Assembly (NCBI GenBank): GCA_009602725.1
Contig: WELB01000014.1
Location: 1,160,974-1,200,097, forward strand
From: Spirogloea muscicola
Taxonomy: Eukaryota > Streptophyta > Zygnematophyceae > Spirogloeales > Spirogloeaceae
Reading direction: 5' to 3'
DNA: 39,124 nt
A program made the position numbers and the translations under genes. Shown here piece after piece: positions 1-11,105 of this stretch; the first letter of the stretch is position 1; each line of letters starts with the position of its first letter. The notes under the pieces were generated by a model. The model was not told where the DNA came from. It was given only the letters and a program-made list of their open reading frames with translations, and made no database searches.

Positions 1-1132
1 GGCGGGGGCCTGTTCGCGCTGCCAGCGCGGCCGACAATGTCCACGGCCGTGGCGGCGGAGGCGGCGCCGCGCTTGCCGAGGCCGGCGGGGGCGGGCGAGG
101 GCGCGGTGCAGACGGCAACGGCCGGCGGCGTCGCCGAGGTCGACAAGGACTCCTTCCACCCGGCGCTCGACGCCGCGGGCGACCGCCTCGTCGTCCTCGA
201 CATGTACACGCAATGGTAACCACTCCATTTGCCTGCGGCCGCCTCTGTCGCCGGCGCTTGACGGCGCACGCCTCGCCGCATTGCGCACCACCTGGCGGCC
301 CGAGGGCGAGTCCTCGAGCGCCTCAAGAGCAGCCACTTCGTCGCAGCGGCAGAGGCACTGCCCTTGTCTCTCAAACGAGCTGTCAGTGGTTGAGACAGAG
401 GCCACATTGGCACCACAATGTGCTCTCATGCTCGTCGAGACCTGACGTCCAAGCCTTGTGCGCTGGCGTGACTTGTGCTGCGCCGCCTCAAGAGGTGCTG
501 TGAAGCTGTGCTTCGAAGCAGATCTACACAGCAGGGCTGCTGCATGGTCCTGTCCTGCCGCCAGCGCCGTGGCGGCCAGTTGGGCTGGGCGTTTGGGAGT
601 CATGGATGGACGTGGTGCCCCTTGCAGGTGCGGCCCTTGCAAGCTCATCGCGCCCAAGCTTGACGTACTCTCGGGCGAGTATACGGACGTGGTGTTCCTC
701 AAGCTGGACTGCAACCTTGAGAACAAGGTATGATGTGCGTGTGCCTGGGGTGGCATGGCAATTGCCTTGCCACTCCTGCTCAATGCCTCAGCATTGAGCA
801 GGCTTTCATCTTTAAAGCCGCCCTTCTTCTAGTGGCTTGTACCAGATAGTATTACTTTGTGATGGCACTCTCAAATACGTGATTGCTTGATGATGGTCAA
901 TGCTGGATGCTGCAGGGCAGGCATGCAGTTGCACCAACTTTGTTCCCAGCCCCTAGAATTCTTAATCACTATTTCCTTCTTGCTGGTCCTGACTTGCTGG
1001 CAGCCTCTGGCAGAGGAGCTGGGCATCAAGACTGTTCCTACCTTCAAGCTGTTCAAGAAGAAGGAGCTGGTTGGCCAGGTGACAGGGGCCAAGTATGACG
1101 CCCTCCTTGAGCTGATTGATAATAACAGATGA
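1..1132 (+). CDS. trxF: Thioredoxin f, chloroplastic (5' partial)
   Basis: This gene encodes an f-type thioredoxin, a stromal protein-disulfide reductase. In plants it passes electrons from ferredoxin-thioredoxin reductase to Calvin-cycle and starch enzymes (family knowledge). Three exons join in phase: 1-215, 628-727 and 1004-1132. The first intron splits the Trp codon of the active site WCGPCK. Diagnostic f-type features are VVLDMYTQW before the active site, the extra cysteine in FLKLDCN, which is the glutathionylation site in plant Trx f, and ELGIKTVPTFK with the cis-proline after TV, followed by VTGAKYD. The first ATG is at 37, but the frame is open to base 1 with basic and alanine-rich residues, so the transit peptide probably starts before the window. 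The mature domain is about 100 aa, which is normal for the family. The gene converges on the small minus-strand gene at 1730. The identity is strong; only the N-terminus is unknown. Confidence 0.93.
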
Positions 1133-1729
1133 TAAGGAGGGGGAGGACCTGCAGCAGCTGTTGTTGCAGTTATGTGCCTGCTCACCAAGTCCACACGTAT
1201 CCAGGCGACAACCTGGATACACCTGTCGGCTGCGATGGTCAGTAGCCCGCCCAGCGGTCACCAGGACAAGCAGTTGTCTTAATCTCGCCTGAGGTGGTCT
1301 TCTCCTGAAGTCGAAATGCCACCCAAACATGCAGATTCATTGCGCCCCACTATTGGCAGGCTCTCACTTGGGGTTCTTGCAATGCTCGTGACTTGCCAGC
1401 TGACAATCAGGAAAGGCAATTACTGCTGTAGCAGCCTGCACAGTTGGGATTTACAGCTTCTTCTGTTTCGGGGCACTTGAAAATGGCTTGTCCACCAGCA
1501 CATAGGCATACTGTGCTGCCAGTGTATCTTCTCAATTGATGCTCCACACATGCTTGTGAGTAAAGGCCTCAGAAATCTTGACATGACTGAGATCGATGCT
1601 AGGCAGAGAATGTTGGTTCTCAAATGAATAGCTTGCTTAATGAGCACTTGGTGCCCAGGCAAGAAACTACTGAGCTGATCGATATGTACAGCTTTGCAGG
1701 TGTGAGCGAAGATGTCAATGTCAAGTGGC
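1133..1729. other. Intergenic region between convergent genes
   Basis: This stretch holds the 3' ends of thioredoxin f and, from the other strand, of the 64-aa membrane protein gene. No open frame here has family similarity that I can see. A clear plus-strand TGTAA signal was not found close to the thioredoxin stop. A minus-strand TGTAA lies near 1450, about 280 bases past the 64-aa gene's stop, and may be its polyadenylation signal. Confidence 0.5.
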
Positions 1730-2424
1730 CTAGAGGGAGAGTCTGCTCTTTCTTGCCCGCTCTGCAGCTTCCATATAGTCCTCGTGCGATTGCTGCTGTT
1801 TACCTGCATGTAGACAATGCAGGATAAGACGATCAAGGTGTTTGAACAGTTCACCATAGGGCCAAAGTATGACTGACTGTACCTGCAAATCAAGGTATTG
1901 AGAAGGAGAGGCATATAAAATCAACATCTGCAATACAATTGCAGAAGCAGTGCTATGTGGAGATTAGGTTAGCAGGCAACTGCTGCTTCTCAAGCGACGT
2001 GATTACAAGGTTACACCAGCTTCAGTCAGAGCATGCCCTGCAAAGGAGCTCATCTCGGAACTTCAAGCCATGGCTTGATGACTTTCGAGCAGGCTTCTGC
2101 AGGCCTGACGAGAGCGATGCTTTTGCTCCTGGCAAACAAGCTTCAGCTGCTCTTCTCACCATTGCAACAGCTGTCTTGTGCATAAATAGCTTGCAAAGAA
2201 CCAGCACTGCTGTTTCCAATTGGAGATGTTTCGCGTGAGGGAGCAAGCATGGGCTGACCTTACCACTGGTCATGTAGAGGAAGGGGATGCTAGACACGCC
2301 CACGATGAAGATGAAGCCGCCAAGCACGTGCCTGCATGCACAGAAAGTCAAGAGCATCAAGGAATGTCCACTCGCCCAGCTGCCACTGCAGCATGTAAGA
2401 CACGTTGTCCAAAGTAGCTCCCAT
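1730..2424 (-). CDS. Small single-pass membrane protein, 64 aa, function unknown
   Basis: I do not recognise this family by name. Three exons close in phase: 2424-2372, 2331-2264 and 1803-1730, giving 64 aa. Residues about 18-38 form a hydrophobic helix (EHVLGGFIFIVGVSSIPFLY). The tail is strongly hydrophilic and charged (SHEDYMEAAERARKSRLSL, then stop). The layout of a short N-terminus, one helix and an EDY...RARK tail resembles small subunits or assembly factors of mitochondrial or ER membrane complexes, but that is only a resemblance. The second intron has a good GTAAGG donor and a CATGCAG acceptor. The first intron is only 40 nt, very short, so the exon 1 to exon 2 join is the weak point. 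The start is the first ATG in frame. The gene is divergent from BTA1 and convergent with thioredoxin f. Confidence 0.55.
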
Positions 2425-4029
2425 TCTGCTGTAGCAGCAAGCAGCAGTTGAAGCTCCTGCGGACCTCGCGGCCGTGGTACGTCAATGGGAGGACGGCGAA
2501 CACAACGACTCTGACGCCTGACGGGGGATGGTCTGGAGGACGCGTCAGATGTAGGGTGCCAATAAGGCCCCCTATCGCTGGCGCTGGGACCTACAGACAT
2601 TGATAACGCATCCGCCGTGCCCACTGGAGAGCTGCAGGAGCAGCTAGTGAAGCCTAGGAGCTCCGCGTGCCACCTGCCAGGCGCCCTGCTTCAAAGCCGA
2701 CCGTGACCCTAGACCCCGACCGTCAGAGCCCGAGCCCCCAAGCGGTGTGCTACGTGTGTCAGGCAGGCAGGGAGGAGTACCAGCGGTTGCCGCTGCGAGC
2801 GAAGTTCTGGAAGGCGGACTGCGGCCGAGTCGCTGCAGGCGGCTGCTGCGGCGCCGGCGCCGGGGCTGCCATGGGGGCCCGAGCCCGCGCTCTCAGGCCG
2901 CCATGGCTGCCTGCTCTTGAGAGCAGCAAAACGGAAGATGGGGGGGTTGGGGGTTTGGGTCCACGTGTCTGCTCTCAGGGGTTACGCGGATCTCGGAATT
3001 GGAATCTTCGGTGGGGACCCCGGCTTTTGCACGCGTCCGCCGCTTTGGGGCGCCGTCTCGTTAGCGGGCCTCGACGTGCTGACCGTGGGTATGCTTAGCA
3101 GCAGCAGGTGATGTGTATCTTCAATGCTTGCCTCTGTACTTGGCCACTCGGATCACGATCACACACTCCATTGTTTTACGTGGTCCTTGCTTACTTGTGT
3201 CTCTCAGAGCTATTTCATTCTTTATTGGCTGGCTTCTGCCAGCCCCTCTTTTCTATGGGCGAGCTCATTCTTCTATGCGGCCCCTTCGGACCCTGTCAAC
3301 TCTTTTCGGGCTGGCTTTCGCAGCCCCCCCTTTGGCGAGCCACTTTCGTTTCACCTATTCCCGTCCCTTGCCCGTTTCCCCAGTTTTTCCTTTGGCTTTG
3401 GACATTGTCCATTCTTTTTGGGTTGGCTTTGCCAGCCCCTCTGCACTCAAGCTCCCTCAGACCTTGTCCATTCTTTTGGGCTGGCCTTTCCCAGCCACCA
3501 GGCAATCTGGCCGCGCTTTCTTCTTCTCTATTTCATGCGCACCGCGCGCCTTCTCTCTATGGGCGAGCTCTTTTCTTTTCCCCGGCGACGGGCATTGGTG
3601 GGAGCGAGCGCCCACAGTGGCATTGGCATGGCACGCTCGTCCCGCCGCCGGCATTGGCGAGCAGCGCCGCGGACTGACCCTCCCCCACAACTGTCGTGCG
3701 GGAGCGGAGCGGGGCCAGCTCCCGGGGGTTAGGTGGCCCGCCCCTCTTGATCGGGCCACCCAATCGGTGCTCAAATCCGGCGGCGCCGCCGCACGCCCGC
3801 TACGTTGCAGTCGTGAGCCGTCTCTGACGGGAATCGAGCAGGGCGGCGGCATTCGCTGACGGATCCCGGCGGGGCCGCAGCTCCCACGGAAGCCATTACC
3901 GGCGCGGCGAGTTAAATCGGAACGGTGGGCCAAAACGGGCCGCGGGAAACACTCCCGCGACGATGGGAGAGTGTTTCTCCCCACCCCAGCCCCCACGCGC
4001 TGGCTCGGCGGCCCGCCCCCTGACCAGCT
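2425..4029. promoter_or_regulatory. Shared upstream region of the 64-aa gene and BTA1
   Basis: About 1.6 kb lies between two divergent genes. It is GC-rich at both ends with a pyrimidine-rich middle (3120-3560). The middle carries four copies of a short repeat, described separately, and two copies of a CTATGGGCGAGCTC word near 3253 and 3557. Long open frames cross it in several frames at once (for example 3113-3859). They are proline-, serine- and leucine-rich translations of the repeats and have no family similarity. It probably contains the BTA1 promoter and 5' untranslated or first-exon sequence. Confidence 0.5.
3216..3496 (+). repeat. Four-copy cluster of the ATTCTTTT-GGGCTGGC dispersed motif
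   Basis: Copies lie at about 3216-3246, 3291-3326, 3401-3438 and 3461-3496. Each has a T-rich block (ATTCTTTT or close), then G(G)GCTGGC, a 3-5 base spacer, and CCAGCC or a close variant. The GGCTGGC and GCCAGCC halves can pair as a short hairpin. Better copies are preceded by ACC(C/T)TGTCC. Related copies occur near 10457, 18274, 18399 and 33194, so this is a genome element and not a local accident. Function unknown. Confidence 0.7.
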
Positions 4030-4030
4030 T

Positions 4031-4031
4031 N
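4031..4031. other. Single ambiguous base
   Basis: One N sits inside a very GC-rich stretch just upstream of the first recognisable BTA1 residues. If a base is missing or extra here, the reading frame changes. It could link the ATG at 3963 to the BTA1 frame, so it prevents a firm start call. Confidence 0.9.
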
Positions 4032-4089
4032 GGTGCCGGGGCTCCGGGCCGCCCGGGGCCTGGCCGAGGACCTCACCTGCCTCTCCTCC

Positions 4090-7000
4090 ATGTGGCTCCG
4101 CAAGATCGGCGGCGCCACGCACAAGGAGCGCCTCGAGTCCTTCTACGGGCCCCAGGCGGCCGCTTGTGAGGGCCCCCCCAGGCCTGCTTTTACTGCTGAT
4201 CACAGCCTTGGCTGCTGCACGCCAGCTCCATGCCCAGCTCTGGCGACCAGTTCATTGGTGTACTTTTCGGAGCCGCCGAGCCATTGGCCTCACTCCACAG
4301 CTCCATGCCGACACATTTTGCAGACGATCGATTCCGCAAGGACTTCCTGCATGGCCGCCGGAGCATGCTGGCAGCGTGTGCAGCGCGCCTTCGAGGGTCT
4401 ACAGGCATGGTGTGGGTGGACCTCGGAGGAGGCACTGCGGAGAACGTTGAGATGCTGTCAGAGTACATCGATTTGGAGTGCTTCAGCAAGATATACGTCG
4501 TAGACCTCTGCTCGGCTCTCTGTGACGTAGCCAGGCAGAAGGCCAAGCGGAAGGGGTGGAAGAATGTTGTCGTGGTGGATGGCGATGCCTGCCTCTTTAA
4601 GCCGGAGGACACTGCCACTTTGATCACCTTCTCCTACTCCTTGTCCAGTAAGGATCCTAGCCACTCCTTCCCAAAACGTTCTCTGTGTCCTCCTGTCCAG
4701 CCACCTCTTTGCAGATTTTCTGTGATCTCTTCTTGTCAGCCAGCTTTAAGCGCCAGCGGCCTGGGGTGACTTGTGTTCGGTCTAAGTGTCTTCTTCTGGC
4801 ACATCCCTGTTTTGTCAGATCAAGCAAAAATAGTGGTGACATTGAGGTGGGGGTTTTTGGCGTATCTTGTATGCGCTTGAACTTGGAGGCGTACTCTGCT
4901 GTGCAGTGATACCGCCGTTCATGGATGCCGTAGATCAAGCTTTGACATACCTGGAGAAAGACGGCATCCTTGGTGTGACAGACTTTTTCACTTCAGCCAA
5001 GCATGACCTTCCAAATCGCCAGCACACCTTTGCACAAAGGTGGTTTTGGAGATCAGTATTTGACCTCGATGGGATCGATCTCGGGCCAGAGAGGCGCCAG
5101 TATTTGGAGCACAAGCTGGAACCTGGTAAGGCTTGTTCAACATAACCTCACTTCTGTGGAGAATATGGTGGCACGCTGCAGCAGTGTATGACTCCAAGGG
5201 CTGGGAGATATGGTCAATGTTCCTTGCAACAGTGGCGCAAGAAGGGTGTGCTGCCTGTGCTGTGAGTTGACAAGTGGTATCTACGTTGTCAGAGAGTGAT
5301 ATAGCTGGCCGACGGACTGTCTCCTGCAGTTTACGAGTACAATGGGCGTGGAAAGATACCATACGTGCCTTATCTGCGTGCTCCTTACTACACCTGGATT
5401 GGCAGAAGGCGTGAGAACACAAGTAAGTGTGGCAGGGTGGCACAGGCAGGGGGACGAGGCCATTGACTGCACACCCTTGGCAGACAGATGTCTCTTTGTG
5501 GAATGCATGCATTGAGCAGCCAGAAGCGTGTGCTAGTGCTGCCAGCAGTGCTCTCAATGCTTGTGAGCATGCACAATATGTCATGATGGATTGTTTTCTA
5601 CCCTCTCCCATTGCAGAGGTTGACCTGCGACGTTTTCCAGCTAGAGCCTCGGATGAGTTTGAGAGCAAGCGACCTCCAGGCTTCCCGCCTACATTTCTCT
5701 ACTCCTTGTCCTGGGAGGATCCTAGGGAGGATGACAAGGTTTTAGACATCAGTGAGCACGACACCGTGCTCACTCTGACATCCGGAGGTTGCAATGCCCT
5801 CGACCTTGTCCTCCAGGTAACAGCTGCTCGCTTACCACTTGATCCATCGACTTTTCTGTCCAAGCAGTCGCAACTTGAAACGCTACAGTATGTGGGTGCT
5901 CTCATTCCAGCAGGCTTCGGTAATTAGTGTGCTCAAAGTTGGCCAAGCCACATCCTTGCATCAACTACAGCTGGTTTGCTTGTCTCTGTGCTGCTTTTAA
6001 CAGGGAGCTGGCAAGGTTGTTGCTGTGGACATAAATCCTGCACAGAACCACCTCTTGGAACTCAAACGTGTGGCTATTGTCAGGTATAGTCTTGCAGTTG
6101 CACCTCTTGCCATCGCCTTGGCCAGAGGGCATTTCATCCTTCACTACATTTAACAATTGCTGTGCAGTGTCCCTACATTGCTTTTCAGCGTCAGCGTTTC
6201 GTTAACCATTGGCCATCCTGGCTACCTTCTTTGTTCTCTGCCTTGTCTCCCTGGCTTTCTTCTGGGACAGTGTATTGGCCTCTGAGATTGTCATAAGAAA
6301 CCAGAGGCCACGTGAATGCTGAAGGATCTCTCCTTATGCGTCCATGCAGGCTACCATTTATTGACGTCTGGAAAATGTTTGGAGAGGGAGTACATCCTAA
6401 ATTTATGAACCTTCTGGAGCGAGAACTGGCTCCTTTCCTTAGCCAGGGGGCTGTCAATTTCTGGTATGTGATCATTGTCAAGCCAATATTATTGTGTTGA
6501 GCTGTTGATCAAGTTCTTGGCAGTCTGAGGCTCCTGAAAGTGTCTTATGGTAGGTTGTTATATGCTATACCTGCAGGAGGAAAAAGGGTCCAAGGTACTT
6601 CAAGAATGGCATCTACTATCATGGTAAGTGTAATTGTTATCTCCGTCAAATTTTCCCATAGCAACTGTGATTCCACATCCAGGAGCCTTCTGATCTGAGC
6701 CTCTGAGCTTCTGAGCCTTTGAGCCTATGCTCCAGCTGAAGGTGCAAACCGTTCATGATGCAGGAGGAATGGGAAGGCTGATAAGAGCTGTGAGGATTCT
6801 TGCCAAGGTCACAAGGAAGGTTTGGCTCTGCAGCACTCACTCCTTTGTGACTGCAACATGCTGTCAAGAAGCCTTACTCAGAAGCGATTTCACAAGGCTA
6901 TGTATGATGCACTTGCCATCATATGGTAGGAACGTGCCAATGGATTCAGGTCGACTCTGCATGCAAGCAAACAAGTGTACAATGTTAGACTCTTATGCAA

Positions 7001-9319
7001 CCGTGCTGAATACTGCCTTTGCAGGAACAATGGTTAGAAAGTTTAGTAAATGCTCCGACTATTGAGAAGCAGTATGCACTGTGGTAAGTGAGTGAGGGAT
7101 GCCCTCCTCCCCCTTATCTGACCACATCAGCAGCATATCCAGGACGTATTTCATAGAGCCCTGCTACCAGGTCGTACAGCTTCAAGTGCAAACAGGATCC
7201 ATTTGCTATCAGAGATATGTGCTGCCTCATCGTAGCCTGTCATGTGGAAGGTCGGGTGTTTGGATAGTTGGCTTGGCCCAATGACAAACAATACCACAAA
7301 GCCCAGTACCTAAGATCAGTAGATTACTTACTTTGTCCTTTGAGATCCTCTTTCCCTCTTCTCTGGCAGGAGTGCAACTGTGGGGAAGTTCTTCCTGCAG
7401 GCAGGAGTTGCTGCACGACTTTTTGGATACCTCTTTTTCAACAGGGTGGTCCTCTGGTTTTGTGCTGGAATTGCAAAAGGCCAGCTCAATCTGATTAGGA
7501 AAGAGGACAATGTCTACAAGTAAGTTGTCAAAGGTCCCTCGGTGATTGCTAGCAGCAATTAGCAGTGAGTTGTCACTAGCACTTCACAGTGTGCACCTAG
7601 TGGGCATTGAGGCTAATTGAGCCTATTACAGAACTGCAACTTGTGGACATTCACTGACTGCTGAGTATCTAGCTCTCTAGTAACAGGAAGACAACGCAGT
7701 ATCCGCGTACTATGTTTGCCTTGCACTAATGCAATACTCATTGCGCTTTGTTATGTGCAGCTACATCGTTCGCTGCTTGAACTCCACAGCTGAAAACTCC
7801 CACCTTCGAGACGAGTAAGTCATATGCAACAATGTCGCAATCATGTTCACATGGCAACAATCGACCAGCATCAAACAAGAAAGGCTGACATGAGTCATGT
7901 AGAGAAGATGGAGACCAGAAGCTCCATTGGTCTACACTTTTCTTTTTAAGTACAGCATGGGATGAAGATGCAGTTATTCAGCACCTAAATTCCATACGCT
8001 GTGTGCAGTAATTACTTCTACCGCTGCTGTTTAACTGGGAAATTTTCTCCAACCTGCTGTCCACGGTTCTTACAAGAGGACTACTTCAATAAGCTCAAGG
8101 TCAGTCTCAGTCCTTCACTATTGCACTTGTGAGAGAGAGAGGCTGCTGCTTCTTGAAAGGTGGACTGCCAATGAGCTCTGGGTTGATCACCAGATTTTCC
8201 AGCCAGTGTGTAGGGCTCCGTAGTCAATGATTACCTCCTAGTATCATGATTTGAGCCGTCTTGTGCCATTTTCTATAAGCAAGGTGAAATGATGTAGTGC
8301 AGCTGGTAAGGCCGTTCAGCTTGACAGGCTCATGACATGTCCTGCAGGTAGAGCTTGCTAGTGCGGAGCGTATGAAAATCTCAACCTCATTCTTTGTTGA
8401 GGAGCTGAAGAAGAGGAAGTACACCAAGGTAAATATCATATAGATGGACATGTTAATATTGAGGGCAGATCATTGTCTGTCTGCACCCTGCAGCTTTTCA
8501 AGCTGATCCTACTTGCATTCAGTACCTGCTTACATGCAGTCTCCTTGTGATATCACTTTCAGGTCATTTTAATGGACCATGTTGATTGGTTGGAGCAAGA
8601 GGACATTGACAACCTTTGCGAAGCTTTGTGTGGGCAAGTGGAGGTACATTATTTTGTTCCATTGTCTTGATCAGGGTCAAGGGGAGGCAATGCAGTCTTG
8701 CCATCATGTATTACCCTGTTCTTGACCTGTTGCAGACACAGTGGTTGCTAAACAGACAGCCTGCTTCAGACAAAAGCTCATGCCAGGCTTGTTGCATATG
8801 TTGCTGCAGCCTGGTGGCAGAGTGATCTGGCGTAGTGCCTCACGCTGCCCTGCATATGCACGATGTATAGAGAAGGCTGGTTTTAGAGGTACTTTGAGCT
8901 GGCACTATCGCTGTTGCTCGTTCTCTCGCAGCACTTTCAAGAAAGATGGATGTTTTTTACCTGGTGTTGGCATGTTGTGTTTAGGTATTGGATGGGTGCA
9001 GTATTTTGCATTTGACATACAAATGCTTTTCACACCTGGGGTTTGCATGTTGTGACCAAGGTGTTGGGTGGGTGCAGTGATCTGCATTCGGTCCACAAGT
9101 GAAGAGCAATACATGGACCGCGTCAACATGTATTCAAGCTTCTACTTAGCCATACGGCAGGGAGGCCCTGCTTCGTATGAGATTTTTAATAGCCCGCCGG
9201 ACCCCTTGACGGTGCACTATGCCAATGGTAATGGTCATATCAAGCTGAATGGAGAGGAGGACTCCCCCAAGTCTATCCTGAATGGTCCAAGGACCCCAGA
9301 TGCCTCAGTGGGCGCTTAA
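4090..9319 (+). CDS. BTA1: Betaine lipid (DGTS) synthase, bifunctional BTA1
   Basis: This enzyme makes diacylglyceryl-trimethylhomoserine. The BtaA half transfers the aminocarboxypropyl group of S-adenosylmethionine to diacylglycerol, and the BtaB half N-methylates it three times. Exons: up to 4165, 4324-4647, 4907-5125, 5330-5422, 5617-5816, 6004-6083, 6350-6463, 6577-6623, 6764-6807 (or 6819), 7025-7083, 7370-7519, 7761-7814, 8009-8099, 8348-8428, 8563-8643, 8810-8888 and 9078-9319. From the ATG at 4090 this gives about 677 aa. The N-terminal half has HKERLESFYGPQA and the methyltransferase motif WVDLGGGTAENVE. The C-terminal half has SLSWEDPREDD, LTLTSGGCNALD, AVDINPAQ, LMDHVDWL and PGGRVIWRSA. 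The methyltransferase-first order is that of the Chlamydomonas enzyme and is the reverse of fungi (family knowledge). The start is uncertain: the frame is open upstream to a TGA at 4021, next to the N at 4031. The end of the ninth exon is also uncertain. It acts on ER or other extraplastidic membranes. Confidence 0.93.
8957..9090 (+). repeat. Diverged tandem duplication of a splice acceptor and exon start in BTA1
   Basis: Two copies, about 75 bases apart, begin with ACCTGG at 8959 and 9034. Both run through a GGGTGCAG acceptor, ending at 9001 and 9077. The downstream acceptor opens the last exon in frame (VICIR). The upstream copy would read V, F, C, I and then TGA, so it is a decayed copy inside the intron. 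Confidence 0.75.
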
Positions 9320-10456
9320 GCACAAGTAGGTGCTCCATGCTCGTGTTTGCCCCCTGAACCCTTAAGAGCTGTATGGGACTGTGAGAACGCAGTAATATCT
9401 GGAAGCCCAGCTTCTTAGTGATTGCTTTGCTCAAATCACACACACCTGCTTCCACTAGGGTGTAGAGCTCATTCTTGGCCTTGTTCTCATTGGGTGTTTG
9501 CAAGGATTTGCAGGTACGTCCCCTGATACACCTGACAGCCACCAGACAGCCAAAGGCTAGCAGCAATAGCTGGTGCTGATGCGCAGGGTGCGCAGAGAAC
9601 CTGGTTCACTTATGCTGCCACACACATAAGAGGGACCATTAGATGATTAGGATGGACCTATCCTAGGTTGTTATGGCTTTGAGATGGATGTCCAAGTGGG
9701 TAACCAGAGCAGGAGTGCTGCAATATCTGCATCAGAGCTTAATTTTGTCGAGCCACATGGCAAAGTGCCAGAGGCGGGTCTGTGCCATGTGGCGCAACAT
9801 TTAGTAGGGCTGTGTGACTTGGGGCCGCTGCCGAATATGGCAGCAGGCTGTCAGACCAGGGTTTGTGTTTAGTTGAGATGGAACTCAGCAATGACGACGG
9901 CAGACGTGCACGGCAGCATGGGGCAGGAACTGCCTCCTGTGCCACCAAGAGCATGTGGTGGTCACCTCCATTCACCTCAAATCGGTGAGTCTTGCTACTA
10001 CTGCCTTCAGATATGCAAGCTAAGCGGCTGCCAGACTGTGGGTGCAGGGAAGTGCGGTATTCGGTTGCATCTGTGTACCTGGATGGCGTTTTTATGGAAG
10101 GGGGACTTGTCAAGAGGCTGCGGACCTCGTGTATGCTCACAAACCGATAGCACTCAAGAGTCTCACGTCAGAGCCCAGAGTGATGTTGCAAGGGGCTACA
10201 GTGGCTAGTGGTACAGCTGACTGGGAGCGTGGTGCTTGTTTTTTTAGACATGCCGTTCTGCACAGACGCCAGCTTCAATGCTAGATGCAAGGACTGCAGG
10301 GGAGCGGGTAAGTTAGTCAAGGTCTTGTCGAGCGCTTGAGATCAGGGGAGCAGCCTGTCCATGCTAATCAACTGTCTACAAGCATGCCACTCGTCAGTGG
10401 CACTGCGAATTAATGATCTCATGCTGAGGATAAGAACGCTTCCAGGAGAGGACAGT

Positions 10457-10490
10457 GGCTGGGAGAGGCCAGCCCAGGAAAAAGAATGAA
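10457..10490 (-). repeat. Copy of the ATTCTTTT-GGGCTGGC dispersed motif
   Basis: Read on the minus strand, this has ATTCTTTTT, then GGGCTGGC, five bases, and CCAGCC. It is preceded by GGCCCCTTC and CTCTTGTTC, which also align with the copy at 3291. It is one of the best preserved copies and the only one not near a gene's 5' end. Confidence 0.65.
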
Positions 10491-11059
10491 CAAGAGTTTG
10501 AAGGGGCCAAAGGAACGTGCTAAAGCACACAGGGAATCAAGCAGCTGTGAAGCACTCAGTAACTCCTGTTGAGCAGCCGCAGATCGGAGAAATTAGTCTC
10601 CCGGTGGCAAGTCCCCTGGCCAGGGCCAGAGGCTGCAGCTAAGGCACGACCGGCAAGCAGATGTAGCGCGCGAGCCATTAACCTCTGCAGCGAGACGGAC
10701 AGGAGCATGCAAAACAACTGTGCAAGCGAGCCTGCAGCACGCAAATCCACCGGCTTCCCATGGTACTGGCGGGAGAGTTGTAGAACAGTCTGCCAGTCAG
10801 TGCACAGAAAGCAAGTGATCTGCAGGTCGTTTGCTTGGTGCTGGGGAAACTTCCAAGTCTGCCAAAGGCCCTAGCATCTGATAGAAAAGAAGAGCCTGCT
10901 TGGAGCCGCCTCGATCACACCGACAGCTGGACACTGACAAGTCTGCCAGTCTCGAGTAAGTTGACAATATAAACAGTTGTATACAGCCAAAGCAGGGAGC
11001 AGGGGCAAGCCATCCCCCACACAACTCTGGAGCATGCAAGCCGATGGAGCACATTCCAT

Positions 11060-11105
11060 GAAGTTTGACGAAAACTTCTGACATCTGCATGATAATGCAG
11101 ATGTC
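11060..11105. repeat. Two adjacent perfect hairpins downstream of clpC
   Basis: GAAGTTT (11060-11066) pairs with AAACTTC (11072-11078) across five bases. Immediately after it, GACATCTGCAT (11080-11090) pairs with ATGCAGATGTC (11095-11105) across a GATA loop. Both arm pairs match perfectly. They lie about 175-220 bases past the clpC stop, so they may be in its 3' untranslated region. Confidence 0.7.

Noticed and set aside
1451-1530. Possible C-terminal exon on the minus strand ending APKQKKL
   Set aside because: It reads plausibly but has no acceptor that connects in phase to the 64-aa gene, which already has a good stop at 1730.
2022-2624. 200-codon minus-strand frame overlapping the 64-aa gene
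   Set aside because: It merges exon 2 of the 64-aa model with intron and upstream sequence. Only the hydrophobic segment looks protein-like, and the rest has no coherent composition.
3108-3859. Overlapping plus-strand frames of about 190-250 codons upstream of BTA1
   Set aside because: All three frames are open because of pyrimidine-rich repeats. The translations are Pro/Leu/Ser-rich copies of the repeat motif without family similarity.
8736-8822. Alternative BTA1 exon starting at 8736 or 8756
   Set aside because: The frame from 8736 stops early. Starting at 8810 joins the conserved PGGRVIWRSA directly to the preceding exon, as expected in the BtaA family.
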